Positions 24,597 to 33,598 are shown, numbered from the stretch's first letter. The stretch: 47,439 nt of DNA from Pseudomonadales bacterium (GCA_023300545.1 JALZVT010000045.1:1-47439); one strand, 5' to 3'. Notes: a model not told the origin generated them from the letters alone. Numbers and translations: made by a program.

Positions 24597-26174
24597 ATGC
24601 ATGCGCTTGCCAGTCAAAGTGACAACCCAAATGAGGCAGAAATAGCGCCTTTTCAGCCCTCTCCCGAGTTGTTAAGGACACTGGAGCAGTACCCGAATTT
24701 ACCTTCGCCACCGCATATTGCGGCACAGATTATTGAGCTGTTGAAAGACCCCGAAGCAGACTTCAAAGAGTTGATGGACTCTCTAGCGCAGGATCCCGCT
24801 TTGGTTGCGAAAATACTAAAAACCGCTAATTCTGCAATGTACGCCCGCCGCCGTGAAGTAACCAATATGGCCCAGGCGTTGTTAACGCTTGGACAGGCGG
24901 CAACCACAACACTTGCGCTCAGTTTTTCATTGGTTGGTTCTTTGCAGGCTGCCGAAGACTCGGCTGAAGCGTTGAATCTGGAGTTTTTCTGGCGTCGCTC
25001 AATGCTGGCCGGATTTGCCGCCCGTAGTCTGGGCGCGGCGCTGGACAGTGATCGACACGAAGAGCTCTTTCTTGCTGGGTTGTTGCAAGACATTGGCTTA
25101 ATGACCATGGGCATGGCCTTGCCTACGACCTACGAAGTTTTGGTGGATCGATTTGATGACCACAGTGCCATTGTTACGCGTGAGGTCGAGCTGCACGGTG
25201 CTGATCATGCGTGGATTGGAGCCTGGCTGCTGGAGCGCTGGGACTTGCCAAAGTTGATCTGTCAGGCTGTCAGAACCTCTCATGGCTCTATCAAGAGAAA
25301 GGTCGATGTCGCAGACCCTGACGCTGACCCCGAGGCTGAACTATTTTGCGCCTGCGTCGCCTTATCGGGCACGATCGCAGACGTCATGTTAACGAACCCA
25401 AACGATGCGGCTATTGCGCAGCTTGCGTTAGATATGACGGAGAACCTTGAGCTCGAGCACAGTCAAATCTTGGTCATTCTGGACCAGATCGCTGAACAGG
25501 TTCCTGACATTGAAAGCCAGTTTGGGATGTCGGTACTGGATGCGGATCAGACCGCTGAAATTGTAGGTCGCGCGCGAACGATGTTGACTGATGTCAGTAT
25601 GAAACTACTGCATCAGATTTCGGATCTACAAAATCGTACTGACACGCTGGTAGAAGAGAAAAGTAGAGATATGCTTACGGGTTTGTATAACCGTGAGAAG
25701 TTAGATGAAGAATTGGCAAGCTGGGTGACACGCGCAAGCAAGCACAGCTTTCCACTGGCGTTGGCGTTTATGGATTTGGATGGCTTCAAGGGAGTCAACG
25801 ATTGTCACGGACACCCTGCAGGAGATTCCGTTCTAAAAAGTACCGCTGCCTTGTTATCGAAACAGATTCGTAGTTCGGACACTCTGGCACGTTACGGTGG
25901 CGACGAGTTTGTATTGCTGTTGGGTGGTGAGCGAAAGGAAGACGCGCTTGTGGTCTGTCGTCGTATTCTTGCAGCATTTGAAAGCGCGACCCATGCGATT
26001 GATGGGGAGGTCGTAGATTTGCACATATCTATTGGTCTCGCGACATTGGACATGATCGATGAGGAGACGCCTGCGGAATTGGTAAAGGCCGCTGATGCCG
26101 CGCTTTTACAAGCAAAAACGCTAGGAAAGGCCCGGGTGGTCTGCTTTGACGAGCTGGAAAGTGACGCTGCTTAA
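24597..26174 (+). CDS. HDOD-GGDEF protein, probable diguanylate cyclase
   Basis: The 525-residue protein joins an HDOD domain (about 25-230) to a GGDEF domain (about 355-515). HDOD signs include LPSPPHIAAQIIELLKDPEA, LAQDPALVAKILKTANSA and LFLAGLLQDIGL. A helical linker follows (about 315-355). The GGDEF domain has DMLTGLYNREKLDEEL, the metal aspartate in FMDLDGFKGVND and an intact active-site GGDEF (434-438), so c-di-GMP synthesis is likely. HDOD modules are regulatory, without the HD metal site. The gene stands alone on the plus strand inside the flagellar locus, divergent from fliK, and its end overlaps the opposing PilZ gene by 4 bp. A role in motility control by c-di-GMP is inferred from context. 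Confidence 0.92.
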   Translation: MHALASQSDNPNEAEIAPFQPSPELLRTLEQYPNLPSPPHIAAQIIELLKDPEADFKELMDSLAQDPALVAKILKTANSAMYARRREVTNMAQALLTLGQAATTTLALSFSLVGSLQAAEDSAEALNLEFFWRRSMLAGFAARSLGAALDSDRHEELFLAGLLQDIGLMTMGMALPTTYEVLVDRFDDHSAIVTREVELHGADHAWIGAWLLERWDLPKLICQAVRTSHGSIKRKVDVADPDADPEAELFCACVALSGTIADVMLTNPNDAAIAQLALDMTENLELEHSQILVILDQIAEQVPDIESQFGMSVLDADQTAEIVGRARTMLTDVSMKLLHQISDLQNRTDTLVEEKSRDMLTGLYNREKLDEELASWVTRASKHSFPLALAFMDLDGFKGVNDCHGHPAGDSVLKSTAALLSKQIRSSDTLARYGGDEFVLLLGGERKEDALVVCRRILAAFESATHAIDGEVVDLHISIGLATLDMIDEETPAELVKAADAALLQAKTLGKARVVCFDELESDAA

Positions 26175-26449
26175 AGCGGTGTTTCTGAACGGAATCGTAG
26201 GCCGAGACCTTCTGGCGTAGATTGCACAACAGTTGCGCACACTTTGCGCAATTTGGTGATCGCCCCCAGGTTAATCATAAAAGTCAGATCGAAGGTTGTG
26301 CCAGCTTTCAGCCTAACAGGTTGTGCTGTGCTGACAAACACACCACTCTGACTCATATCTCTGGTTCGAAGGGGGGCGGCGCCAACAGTGTCGTGATGAA
26401 CAATAACTCGGGTTTCAGTGAGCTTTCGTCTCGCGTTACGCCGTTCCAT
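26171..26449 (-). CDS. Single-domain PilZ protein
   Basis: A 92-residue protein that is almost exactly one PilZ domain: the RxxxR box in MERRNARRKL (R3/R4 with R7/R8) and DMSQSG (31-36) matching DxSxxG, both required for c-di-GMP binding. The closing strand is EGLGLRFRSE. It is divided from flgN by 110 bp and is convergent with the diguanylate cyclase gene, overlapping it by 4 bp. It could act as the local c-di-GMP receptor, in the manner of YcgR or PlzD, though it lacks YcgR's N-terminal domain. Confidence 0.88.
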   Translation of the reverse strand: MERRNARRKLTETRVIVHHDTVGAAPLRTRDMSQSGVFVSTAQPVRLKAGTTFDLTFMINLGAITKLRKVCATVVQSTPEGLGLRFRSETPL

Positions 26450-26559
26450 CTGCTGCCTTCTTATCTTATATTTGATGGAAGGTAGTTTAGCGGAGTATTA
26501 GTGCAGGAATGTTCGGAGTTGTTAAACGAATGTTTGCCTAGTTTAGAGAGAACCGGGCA

Positions 26560-27003
26560 TCAGGCAGAAACGGAAGTGCTGAATTGTCCTGCTGTGCTTT
26601 TAGTAGACCCATCAGGCGCATAAGTAATCGCAGCTACATCGCGGTTAGTGATCAGATCCATCGCGCGTTGAATATGGTCTCGTCGGAGATTAAGCATGAC
26701 GCCATTCAGTTGATTCTTACGATGACATACTCTAATGATCTGTAATACTTGGTCCCACAACTCTTTCTCTGAGACAGATGCTCTTAAGCCGTTTGAAGTA
26801 TGTTTGATGCGCAGCGATTCCAATTCTTCCAGGCGTTTGAGCCCTGCCAGTTTTTGCGGGGCGAGCGCTGTAAGTGTGTCAGCGTTGCGGTCCTTGATTG
26901 CTGCTGCTTCGTCGTCCAATACTCGTGCCAACGCTGTGGCGGCTTCGAATTGTTGGCGAAGAACTTGTTCGATCGTGCTGATGTTAGAGGCTCTTGCGGT
27001 CAT
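26560..27003 (-). CDS. flgN: Export chaperone FlgN for hook-associated proteins
   Basis: A 147-residue, mostly helical protein. The FlgN pattern is visible in the first helix IEQVLRQQFEAATALARVLDDE, LAPQKLAGLKRLEELESLR in the middle, and CHRKNQLNGVMLNLRRDHIQRA, which includes the NxxNGxxL-type core. FlgN escorts FlgK and FlgL to the export gate. It starts at the flgM stop (shared base, TAATG), so both should be made from the sigma-28 promoter at 27360-27386. Confidence 0.88.
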   Translation of the reverse strand: MTARASNISTIEQVLRQQFEAATALARVLDDEAAAIKDRNADTLTALAPQKLAGLKRLEELESLRIKHTSNGLRASVSEKELWDQVLQIIRVCHRKNQLNGVMLNLRRDHIQRAMDLITNRDVAAITYAPDGSTKSTAGQFSTSVSA

Positions 27004-27332
27004 TAGGGTAGCTCCCTGTCCATAGCCAACAGCTTCGACGCTATTTGGTTGTGGTCGATTTGATAGGAACCGTCGTCGAGTGCTGCACGAGCGGCGGCAA
27101 CCGCATCACTGTCCACGGCGGGTTGAGCGTCTATCTGGCTCTGCATGCGTTGCAGCATGGAGACAGAATCAGAAAAGCGCACATGTTCTGATCCCGTCGA
27201 TGCCGCTCCGGCTGCCTTAGGGCCTGCTGGCTCTGCGTGGTTCAGCATTCGCGAAGCGGGTTGACCAACGCTCAGGTTAGAGCGGTGAAACGATCCGCTG
27301 TTGTCTATTGTATTGCCCATTAGGAGGCCCAT
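27003..27332 (-). CDS. flgM: Anti-sigma-28 factor FlgM
   Basis: From ATG 27332, which follows GAGAG, the protein has 109 residues; TTG at 27338 and ATG at 27320 are alternatives. The N-terminal half is disordered-looking (Ser, Ala, Gly). The C-terminal half carries the FliA-binding helices: VRFSDSVSMLQRMQSQI and YQIDHNQIASKLLAMDREL, the last the FlgM signature. It binds FliA until exported through the finished hook. The gene follows flgA and lies directly behind a consensus FliA promoter, which makes a feedback loop. Confidence 0.9.
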   Translation of the reverse strand: MGLLMGNTIDNSGSFHRSNLSVGQPASRMLNHAEPAGPKAAGAASTGSEHVRFSDSVSMLQRMQSQIDAQPAVDSDAVAAARAALDDGSYQIDHNQIASKLLAMDRELP

Positions 27333-27359
27333 TTTCAACTCTCAAGCGCGTTATTTTAG

Positions 27360-27386
27360 TTATCGGCCAGTCTTACTGAGACTTTA
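27360..27386 (-). promoter_or_regulatory. Sigma-28 (FliA) promoter of flgM-flgN
   Basis: The minus strand reads TAAA (27386-27383), a 15-nt spacer, then GCCGATAA (27367-27360), an exact match to TAAA-N15-GCCGATAA. It sits 28 bp upstream of the flgM ATG in the gap after flgA. Confidence 0.9.
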
Positions 27387-27414
27387 GGCCCAAATTTGGT
27401 TATTTTCTGGCCGA
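27363..27414. other. Inverted repeat overlapping the flgM promoter and flgA end
   Basis: TCGGCCAG (27363-27370) and CTGGCCGA (27407-27414) are perfect 8-base inverted arms 36 bp apart; between them AGTCT/AGACT (27369-27373/27379-27383) forms a smaller stem. The outer left arm overlaps the -10 box of the flgM promoter. It could be an RNA structure at the flgA mRNA end or a protein site. Confidence 0.4.
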
Positions 27415-27424
27415 TCTGACCCGT

Positions 27425-28195
27425 TTAGTGATCTACGAGCACCAGTTGCCTAGATTGCACGATGCCCTCAACAACGCGCTGGGAGGATAGGTTCTTGACG
27501 CGGATGCGTTGATCTTTGGCGGCACTGCTTAGAGCTTCGCCACGCATTCTTACGTTCATTCGGCCCGTTCGAGCTAGCAATGTGACGCTCTGTCCGCGCT
27601 TGACGATGTCCTCTGCGTCCAGAACGTTTTGACTGATGATGGTTTGCGCCCTGATGTCTTGGCGTAGAACGCGCCCGTCGAGTTGTTTGAGTTCGGTCAA
27701 GTACCGATGGCGCGCCTTACTAATATCGCGTTCTTCCAGGCGGACGTCACCGGGGTTAATAGAAGCACCCCTTTGCAACGGCCGAGTTGTGACAACAACC
27801 TGTTCGTAGGTCGTTGTACTTATCGGGACATAGATCTTCCAGGGGTGAGGCTTGCTGCAGCGCACCCCAACGACCTGAGTTGTACCGGGATTTACGTTTG
27901 ATGGTGCGAAGGTTTCGAGTTGAGCGCCACATCGTGCAAGTTTCAGGCGACGATCAAGTGTCTTTACGCGGAACTCTGTGCGACCAGACGATGCTGCTTG
28001 ACGGCCCTCTATATATTTTAGTGCCGCGGCTTCAATTGAACTGACCGATTGCCAGGACTTTTTTTGTGGATTGGCCATCACAGGAACAGCGACGGTTACC
28101 GCTATGGCAAGTATCGCAAGTAGTGTCGGCGCAAAACCAATTCTGTGCCGAGAAGAGGCTGGGCATTGTCTGATTTGTGTTTTCGAAACGATCAT
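27425..28195 (-). CDS. flgA: P-ring assembly chaperone FlgA
   Basis: I take ATG 28195 (AGG upstream; 256 residues), which gives a standard signal peptide ending VMA-NP; an ATG at 28243 would lengthen the n-region by 16 residues. The mature protein has an N-terminal domain with a Cys pair (LKLARCGAQLETF and VVGVRCSKPHPWKIYVP) and the C-terminal SAF/beta-clip domain with VVVTTRPLQRGASINPGDVRLEERDI, normal for FlgA. It works in the periplasm to help FlgI polymerise. It is divergent from flgB and is followed by flgM and flgN. Confidence 0.93.
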   Translation of the reverse strand: MIVSKTQIRQCPASSRHRIGFAPTLLAILAIAVTVAVPVMANPQKKSWQSVSSIEAAALKYIEGRQAASSGRTEFRVKTLDRRLKLARCGAQLETFAPSNVNPGTTQVVGVRCSKPHPWKIYVPISTTTYEQVVVTTRPLQRGASINPGDVRLEERDISKARHRYLTELKQLDGRVLRQDIRAQTIISQNVLDAEDIVKRGQSVTLLARTGRMNVRMRGEALSSAAKDQRIRVKNLSSQRVVEGIVQSRQLVLVDH

Positions 28196-28438
28196 CGCGG
28201 CCGACCTGAGTTGCAATACGTTATCTGCAAGCTTAGTCAACATTTTCAATTGTTCTGCTTCAATTTAACCATGATGTATTGGGTCGTATAAGAGAAAGAG
28301 TTCGCTCGAGGCCAGCGGCAGAGTCTTGCCGGTGGGCGGCGAAAATTGGCCGATCATCAGGTGCAGTCAGCTTAAGCTCTGTCGTGTTGAGTGACGCCCC
28401 CGCGCCATGTCGTGTCAAAAACGCGGTGATTTAGATGT

Positions 28439-28454
28439 TGGCACGCTCGTTGCA
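28439..28454 (+). promoter_or_regulatory. Sigma-54 promoter of flgBCDEFGHIJKL
   Basis: TGGCACGCTCGTTGCA is an exact match to TGGCAC-N5-TTGCW, with correct -24/-12 spacing. It ends 46 bp before the flgB ATG and should drive the rod/hook operon. Confidence 0.9.
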
Positions 28455-28500
28455 AACAGTCCCTGCAACGCCTGTGTTGGCAACCTGAGGACATACACCT

Positions 28501-28920
28501 ATGCCGGACTTAGTCGGTAATGCATTGAACCGGACGCTAGATTCAGCGTTTGGTATTCACGCGGATGCATTGAAGTTTCGTGCAGCACGTAGCGAAGTGC
28601 TGGCTGCAAACCTTGCTAATGCAGACACACCTAATTTTCAAGCGCGAGATCTTGACTTCCGTCAAGTATTGGAAGGTAGCCAGGGACGGCACCTTGCTCT
28701 TGCGGGATCACACCAGAGCCATATGGGGACAGACTCTGCCGGAGCTGCTGGTGATTTGCTGTATCGACAGCCTTACCAGCCGAGCCTGGACGGCAATACT
28801 GTCGAGACGGAAGTCGAACAGGCGAATTTCGCTGAAAACTCGCTGCAGTACCAAGCCAGTGTGATGTTCTTATCCGGACGAATTTCTGGAATCAAATTCG
28901 CGATACAAGGGGGTACCTAA
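28501..28920 (+). CDS. flgB: Flagellar rod protein FlgB
   Basis: The 139-residue proximal rod protein has the N-terminal helix with LAANLANADTPNFQARDLDF, the rod/hook signature, and a C-terminal helix with FAENSLQYQASVMFLSGRISG. Length is normal. It opens the flg operon behind the sigma-54 site, and its stop overlaps the flgC start (TAATG). Confidence 0.96.
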   Translation: MPDLVGNALNRTLDSAFGIHADALKFRAARSEVLAANLANADTPNFQARDLDFRQVLEGSQGRHLALAGSHQSHMGTDSAGAAGDLLYRQPYQPSLDGNTVETEVEQANFAENSLQYQASVMFLSGRISGIKFAIQGGT

Positions 28921-29348
28921 TGTCCCTCTATGACGTCTTTGATATTGCTGGTTCAGGCATGCGCGCGCAAACGCTGCGATTGAACGCAACGTCGAGCAAC
29001 CTGGCTAATGCAGACAACGTTGCGGGTAGCCCGGAAGAGGTATATCGAGCAAGACATCCGGTTTTTGCCGCTGCCATGATGAATGCTGACGAGAACGCCA
29101 TATTTCCTGAGTCAGAACCCTCGGGTGTGCAGGTTACGGGAATTATTGAGAGTGACGTCCCGGCGCTGAAGCGCTACCAGCCAGAACATCCTTTGGCAGA
29201 CGAAGAAGGTTATACATACGCCTCGAATGTGAACGCGGTTGAAGAGATGGTCAACATGCTATCCGCCGCCCGCTCTTATCAAAACAACATTGAAGTTCTT
29301 AGCACAACCAAAGAGTTGCTGTTGGGAACCTTACGAATAGGTCAATAG
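28920..29348 (+). CDS. flgC: Flagellar rod protein FlgC
   Basis: The 142-residue proximal rod protein contains the N-terminal FDIAGSGMRAQTLRLNATSS followed by NLANADNVAGSPEEVYRAR, and the C-terminal YASNVNAVEEMVNMLSAARS with YQNNIEVLSTTKELLL, both typical of FlgC. It starts one base inside the flgB stop codon and is two bases before flgD. Confidence 0.96.
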   Translation: MSLYDVFDIAGSGMRAQTLRLNATSSNLANADNVAGSPEEVYRARHPVFAAAMMNADENAIFPESEPSGVQVTGIIESDVPALKRYQPEHPLADEEGYTYASNVNAVEEMVNMLSAARSYQNNIEVLSTTKELLLGTLRIGQ

Positions 29349-29350
29349 AA

Positions 29351-30037
29351 ATGATTGAATTAGACACGTTGTCAAACCTGGGGTTGACGCAACAATCCTC
29401 TAGCACGGAAGAACTCACTGGAGGTGCTCTGCAACAGGCTGACTTTCTGGAGTTAATGGTTGCACAGTTTTCGAATCAAGATCCGTTTAAGCCTATGGAG
29501 AACGGCGACTTCCTCGGCCAGCTCGCTCAGTTCGGTACGGTGTCAGGCATCGACGAACTGAAAGAGAGCTTTCAAACAGTTGCCTCATCATTGTATTCCG
29601 ACCAAGCATTGCAAGCGTCTACTCTCATCGACCATGAAGTTCTCGCGCCGGGAAACATTGGTGTGCTTGAAAGTGGTGGAACAATACAAGGCGCTGTAGA
29701 GCTGGCGACTTCTGTAGTCGGTGTTGATGTTCGTATCACTAATGCAGCCGGCGTACAGGTGGGTCGCGTTCAGTTGCCCACTCAGGGAGCCGGCGTTACT
29801 CGTTTTGAATGGGATGGACTCGATGAAAGCGGCCAGCCGGTCAGCCCTGGCCTTTACCAATTGGAAGCCGTCTCGACTGGTGCTGGAGTCAATGAACAGT
29901 TGCCTATGCTGGTTCAGGCACGAGTAAACAGCGTTTCACTGGGAGGCACAGGCGGTGTAGTGCTTGACCTCGAAGGTCTCGGCGAACTCGGTCTCGGTGA
30001 TGTACGTCGTATTGGTTCACCCAACACATCTAACTAA
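29351..30037 (+). CDS. flgD: Hook-capping/scaffold protein FlgD
   Basis: The 228-residue protein has the FlgD N-terminal motif DFLELMVAQFSNQDPFKPME, then GDFLGQLAQFGTVSGIDEL. The C-terminal part contains the FlgD Ig-like/tudor domain with RFEWDGLDESGQPVSPGLY. It caps the growing hook and is lost on completion. Start ATG is two bases after flgC. Confidence 0.95.
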   Translation: MIELDTLSNLGLTQQSSSTEELTGGALQQADFLELMVAQFSNQDPFKPMENGDFLGQLAQFGTVSGIDELKESFQTVASSLYSDQALQASTLIDHEVLAPGNIGVLESGGTIQGAVELATSVVGVDVRITNAAGVQVGRVQLPTQGAGVTRFEWDGLDESGQPVSPGLYQLEAVSTGAGVNEQLPMLVQARVNSVSLGGTGGVVLDLEGLGELGLGDVRRIGSPNTSN

Positions 30038-30057
30038 ATCTACAAGGAGTATCAGCT

Positions 30058-31275
30058 ATGTCATTTACTACCGCACTTAGTGGCTTGAACGCCGCGTCAG
30101 ATGACCTGTCGGTCACGGCGAATAACATCGCTAACGCATCAACTAATGGATTTAAGCAATCGCGCTCGGAGTTTGCCGAGATATTTGCGACCAGCTCAGA
30201 TTCAGTTTCCAATAATGTCTCGGGTAGTGGGGTTCGACTGAACAACATCGCTCAGCAATTCAATCAGGGTAATGTTGATTTTACGGGTAACAACCTTGAT
30301 ATGGCGATCACGGGCCAGGGGTTCTTTACGCTCAGTGATAACGGCGCTCAGGTTTACACCCGAGCAGGTCAGTTCTCGGTTGATAGAGACGGCTACGTTG
30401 GTGACACCGACGGTCGTCGATTGCAGGTTTATCCGCCATTGGGTAACGGTGCTTTCAACACGGGTGGCTTGGGTGATCTGCGGTTGCTCACGGATCAAAA
30501 CTCACCCGAGGCAACCACAGATATCACGCTCGGTGTTAATCTGCAGGCCGACGCCGAGGTGCCCCCCAATGCTACCTTCGATCCTACTGACCCGCTGAGC
30601 TTTAACCACACAACCTCAACCACCAGCTACGATTCGCTGGGGACAGCGCACACCACATCGGTGTTCTTCGTTAAGACAGCGGTACCCAATGAATGGGATG
30701 CGCGTATCTTTGTTGACGGCGCAGAAACAGGGCCTTTGCAGAAGCTAACGTTCGACGGTGTCGGCCGGCTGACTTCGCCCGCGAGCGGCATCATAACTTC
30801 TCCGCCGTTCCCGCTAGCTAATGGCGCAGAAGATTTGAATTTCAGTGTCGACCTGCAGCAAACGACGCAGTTTGGTGGTACCTACGGGGTTAACGCACTG
30901 TCACAGGATGGATTTGCATCCGGTCGACTGACCGGTATTGAGGTTGACCCGACTGGCGTGGTTTTTGCCCGATTTACCAATGGGCGCTCTGACGAGATCG
31001 GTAAGGTTGCGCTGTCTAGTTTTGCGAGTGTGGGCAATCTCGGACAAATTGGTGATACCAACTGGGTTGAAACCTTTAGTTCGGGCGACGCGCTCCGAGG
31101 TGAGGCGGGTACAGCCAGCTTTGGTTTGATTCAGGCCGGTGCTCTTGAGGCATCGAACGTCGATCTTACGGCACAACTCGTCGGCATGATCAACGCCCAG
31201 CGAAACTTCCAGGCGAATGCCCAGGTGATCTCTACGGTAGATGCAATCACCCAGACGATTATCAATATTCGCTAA
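30058..31275 (+). CDS. flgE: Flagellar hook protein FlgE
   Basis: The 405-residue protein begins MSFTTALSGLNAASDDLSVT, followed by ANNIANASTNGFKQSRSEF, the hook N-terminus, and ends with NVDLTAQLVGMINAQRNFQA and STVDAITQTIINIR. The central domain is the FlgE-type surface domain. The ribosome site AAGGAG precedes the ATG. FliK and FlhB set the length of the hook it forms. Confidence 0.96.
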   Translation: MSFTTALSGLNAASDDLSVTANNIANASTNGFKQSRSEFAEIFATSSDSVSNNVSGSGVRLNNIAQQFNQGNVDFTGNNLDMAITGQGFFTLSDNGAQVYTRAGQFSVDRDGYVGDTDGRRLQVYPPLGNGAFNTGGLGDLRLLTDQNSPEATTDITLGVNLQADAEVPPNATFDPTDPLSFNHTTSTTSYDSLGTAHTTSVFFVKTAVPNEWDARIFVDGAETGPLQKLTFDGVGRLTSPASGIITSPPFPLANGAEDLNFSVDLQQTTQFGGTYGVNALSQDGFASGRLTGIEVDPTGVVFARFTNGRSDEIGKVALSSFASVGNLGQIGDTNWVETFSSGDALRGEAGTASFGLIQAGALEASNVDLTAQLVGMINAQRNFQANAQVISTVDAITQTIINIR

Positions 31276-31325
31276 TACACCTAGCAATGGCTGAATTCGA
31301 AGCTGAGCAACGGAGAATCTGACTC

Positions 31326-32066
31326 TTGGATAAACTTTCCTACATCGCCATGACGGGCGCAACACAGATTGCAAAAGCGCAGTCGATTAACAGTCACAAT
31401 CTTGCAAACGCAAATACCACTGGTTTTCGCGCTGACCTGCATGAATTTGTTGCTACACCTATCGAAGGGCCAGGTTACGCGACGCGGGTAAATTCGGTTG
31501 TGAGCTCCGGGGGATTCAGTTCAGCTCTGGGCGCAATGAAAACGACGGGAAATCCCATGGACGTAGCTGTTAGCGATGGCGGCTGGCTTGCGGTACAGGC
31601 CGCGGATGGTTCAGAGGCGTACACCAAAGCTGGCGATTTGCGTGTTAATGCACTCGGTCAGTTGGTTACAGGCACCCAGCTTCCGGTTATGGGCGACACC
31701 GGGCCTGTTGCGATACCGCCAAATTCTGGAGTGACCATTGGTTCTGACGGCACAATTTCAATGATTCCGTTGGGACAAAGCGCCGCCACTTCCGCGTCTG
31801 TCGATCGCCTAAAGCTGGTTAACCCTCCATCAGATCAGCTGGTGAAAGGTAATGACGGCCTGATGCGGATGAAAGACGGTTCTGATGCCGTGCCAGATGC
31901 GGGCGTGAGTCTCACCGTAGGGGCGTTGGAAAGCAGCAACGTTAACGTTGTGGGCTCTATGGTGTCGATGATCGAGTTGGCTCGCCAGTTTGAATTGCAG
32001 GTGAGAATGATCGACACGGCTAACGACAACGCCAAAGCAGCCGCCACCATGATGAGAATGAGCTAA
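31326..32066 (+). CDS. flgF: Flagellar rod protein FlgF
   Basis: The 246-residue proximal rod protein starts at TTG 31326 with GGAGA upstream; the resulting MDKLSYIAMTGATQ is the correct FlgF N-terminus, so the TTG is convincing. SHNLANANTTGFRADLHEF and the C-terminal ESSNVNVVGSMVSMIELARQ followed by FELQVRMIDTAND confirm the family. Confidence 0.95.
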   Translation: MDKLSYIAMTGATQIAKAQSINSHNLANANTTGFRADLHEFVATPIEGPGYATRVNSVVSSGGFSSALGAMKTTGNPMDVAVSDGGWLAVQAADGSEAYTKAGDLRVNALGQLVTGTQLPVMGDTGPVAIPPNSGVTIGSDGTISMIPLGQSAATSASVDRLKLVNPPSDQLVKGNDGLMRMKDGSDAVPDAGVSLTVGALESSNVNVVGSMVSMIELARQFELQVRMIDTANDNAKAAATMMRMS

Positions 32067-32085
32067 CCCGATAACAGAGATTTAT

Positions 32086-32107
32086 GAAGAGTTAGCGCTC
32101 TTCTTTG
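32086..32107 (+). other. Hairpin between flgF and flgG
   Basis: GAAGAG (32086-32091) and CTCTTC (32098-32103) around TTAGCG are followed by TTTG, just before flgG. It resembles a weak attenuator or processing site inside the operon. Confidence 0.35.
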
Positions 32108-32120
32108 TGGAATAGTAGAT

Positions 32121-32906
32121 ATGAATTTAGGACTGTGGGCCGCTAAGACGGGCCTCGATGCGCAACAAACTAGAATGGCGGTTGTTTCAAACAACCTGGC
32201 TAACGCGAGTACTACGGGATTTAAGCGCGGGCGTGCCGTGTTTGAAGATTTGCTGTATCAGAACGTGCATCAGGCCGGTGGTCAGACGTCACAGGACACT
32301 CAGGCGCCTACTGGCTTGCACTTGGGTACCGGTGTTCGAGTAGTGGCTACTGAGCGTTCGTTCAACCAAGGCAACCTTAACAGCACCGGTAATGGTCTCG
32401 ACCTGGCGATTAAGGATCGCGGTTTTTTCGAAGTTCTTTTGCCTGATGGCAATAGTGCTTTTACCCGAGACGGCTCGTTCCAGACTAACGCCGATGGCCA
32501 GCTCGTTACCGCCAGCGGTTATCCCGTGCAGCCTGGCATTAACCTGCCTCCCAATCTGCTAAGCATAACGGTCGGATCGGATGGCCTTATTTCTGCACAG
32601 ATTGCGGGCCAGCCCGCACCGGTGGGAGTTGGCAACATCCAGTTGTCGGGCTTCGTAAACCCCGGGGGCTTGCAGCCCCGTGGTGAAAACCTGTATCTGG
32701 AAACCGGCGCCAGTGGGCCGCCGACTCCGGGCACGCCCGGCCTGAATGGTCTTGGCACAATTGCCCAGGGCTTTCTGGAAGGGTCTAACGTCAATGTGGT
32801 CGAAGAGCTAGTGAGCATGATCGAAACCCAGCGAGCGTACGAAATGAACTCGAAAGCCATTTCGACCAGCGATCAAATGCTGCAATACATTAACAACAAC
32901 CTGTGA
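32121..32906 (+). CDS. flgG: Distal rod protein FlgG
   Basis: The 261-residue protein opens [20 protein letters not shown], then [21 protein letters not shown], and ends [20 protein letters not shown] with SISTSDQM-like [16 protein letters not shown], exactly the FlgG pattern. It builds the distal rod that passes the P and L rings. Its stop overlaps the flgH ATG by one base. Confidence 0.96.
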   Translation: MNLGLWAAKTGLDAQQTRMAVVSNNLANASTTGFKRGRAVFEDLLYQNVHQAGGQTSQDTQAPTGLHLGTGVRVVATERSFNQGNLNSTGNGLDLAIKDRGFFEVLLPDGNSAFTRDGSFQTNADGQLVTASGYPVQPGINLPPNLLSITVGSDGLISAQIAGQPAPVGVGNIQLSGFVNPGGLQPRGENLYLETGASGPPTPGTPGLNGLGTIAQGFLEGSNVNVVEELVSMIETQRAYEMNSKAISTSDQMLQYINNNL

Positions 32907-33598
32907 TGGCTAGTTTCATTTCTGTGCGCTATCGACCGATTATTGCCGCTGTGTTTGCCAGTGTTGCGCTTGCAGGGTGTTCAATTATTCCCCGGCCTGA
33001 GCCACCACAATGGAATATTCAGATGCCTGAAATACCGTTGCCATCGGCGCAATCTGGTTCGCTGTATCGTGAGGGTGTAAGCCTTGTGTTGTTTGATGAT
33101 CGTAAGGCCTCTCGGGTTGGTGACCTGTTGACCGTATTGCTGGTAGAGAGCATTGATGCCAGCAAGTCATCGAGCACCAGTACACAGAAAGAATCTAACG
33201 TAACGGCCACCACGCCTACTCTTTTGGGTAGACCGATCACGTCGGGTGGGGTGCCCATACTCGACGGGACACTCGGTTCGAGTAACGGGTTTTCCGGCGG
33301 TGGTGATAGCCAGCAGAGCAATAGCTTGGACGGTAGCGTTTCTGTGACCGTTGTGGGCCGGCAACCCAATGGCAACTTGATGATCAAGGGTCGCAAACAG
33401 ATATCACTCAATCAAGGCAGCGAGTTTGTGTCAATTGTGGGCCTGGTACGCCCTGAAGACATCACAACTAATAACACCGTCAATTCCGATCGAATTGCCC
33501 ATGCCCAGATCAGCTATTCAGGCAAAGGCCCCGTTAATGACGCCAATCGTATGGGCTTAATCATGCGCTTCTTCAACTCACCCTGGTCTTTGAATTAG
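32906..33598 (+). CDS. flgH: L-ring lipoprotein FlgH
   Basis: The 230-residue protein has a lipoprotein signal with LAGC (Cys at about residue 24), so it is inserted in the outer membrane. Family motifs include LFDDRKASRVGDLLTVLLVE, the SVTVVGRQPNGNLMIKGRKQ strand and VRPEDITTNNTVNSDRIAHA. The ATG at 32906 overlaps the flgG stop; a GTG one codon earlier is possible. An outer-membrane L ring confirms a Gram-negative envelope. Confidence 0.95.
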   Translation: MASFISVRYRPIIAAVFASVALAGCSIIPRPEPPQWNIQMPEIPLPSAQSGSLYREGVSLVLFDDRKASRVGDLLTVLLVESIDASKSSSTSTQKESNVTATTPTLLGRPITSGGVPILDGTLGSSNGFSGGGDSQQSNSLDGSVSVTVVGRQPNGNLMIKGRKQISLNQGSEFVSIVGLVRPEDITTNNTVNSDRIAHAQISYSGKGPVNDANRMGLIMRFFNSPWSLN

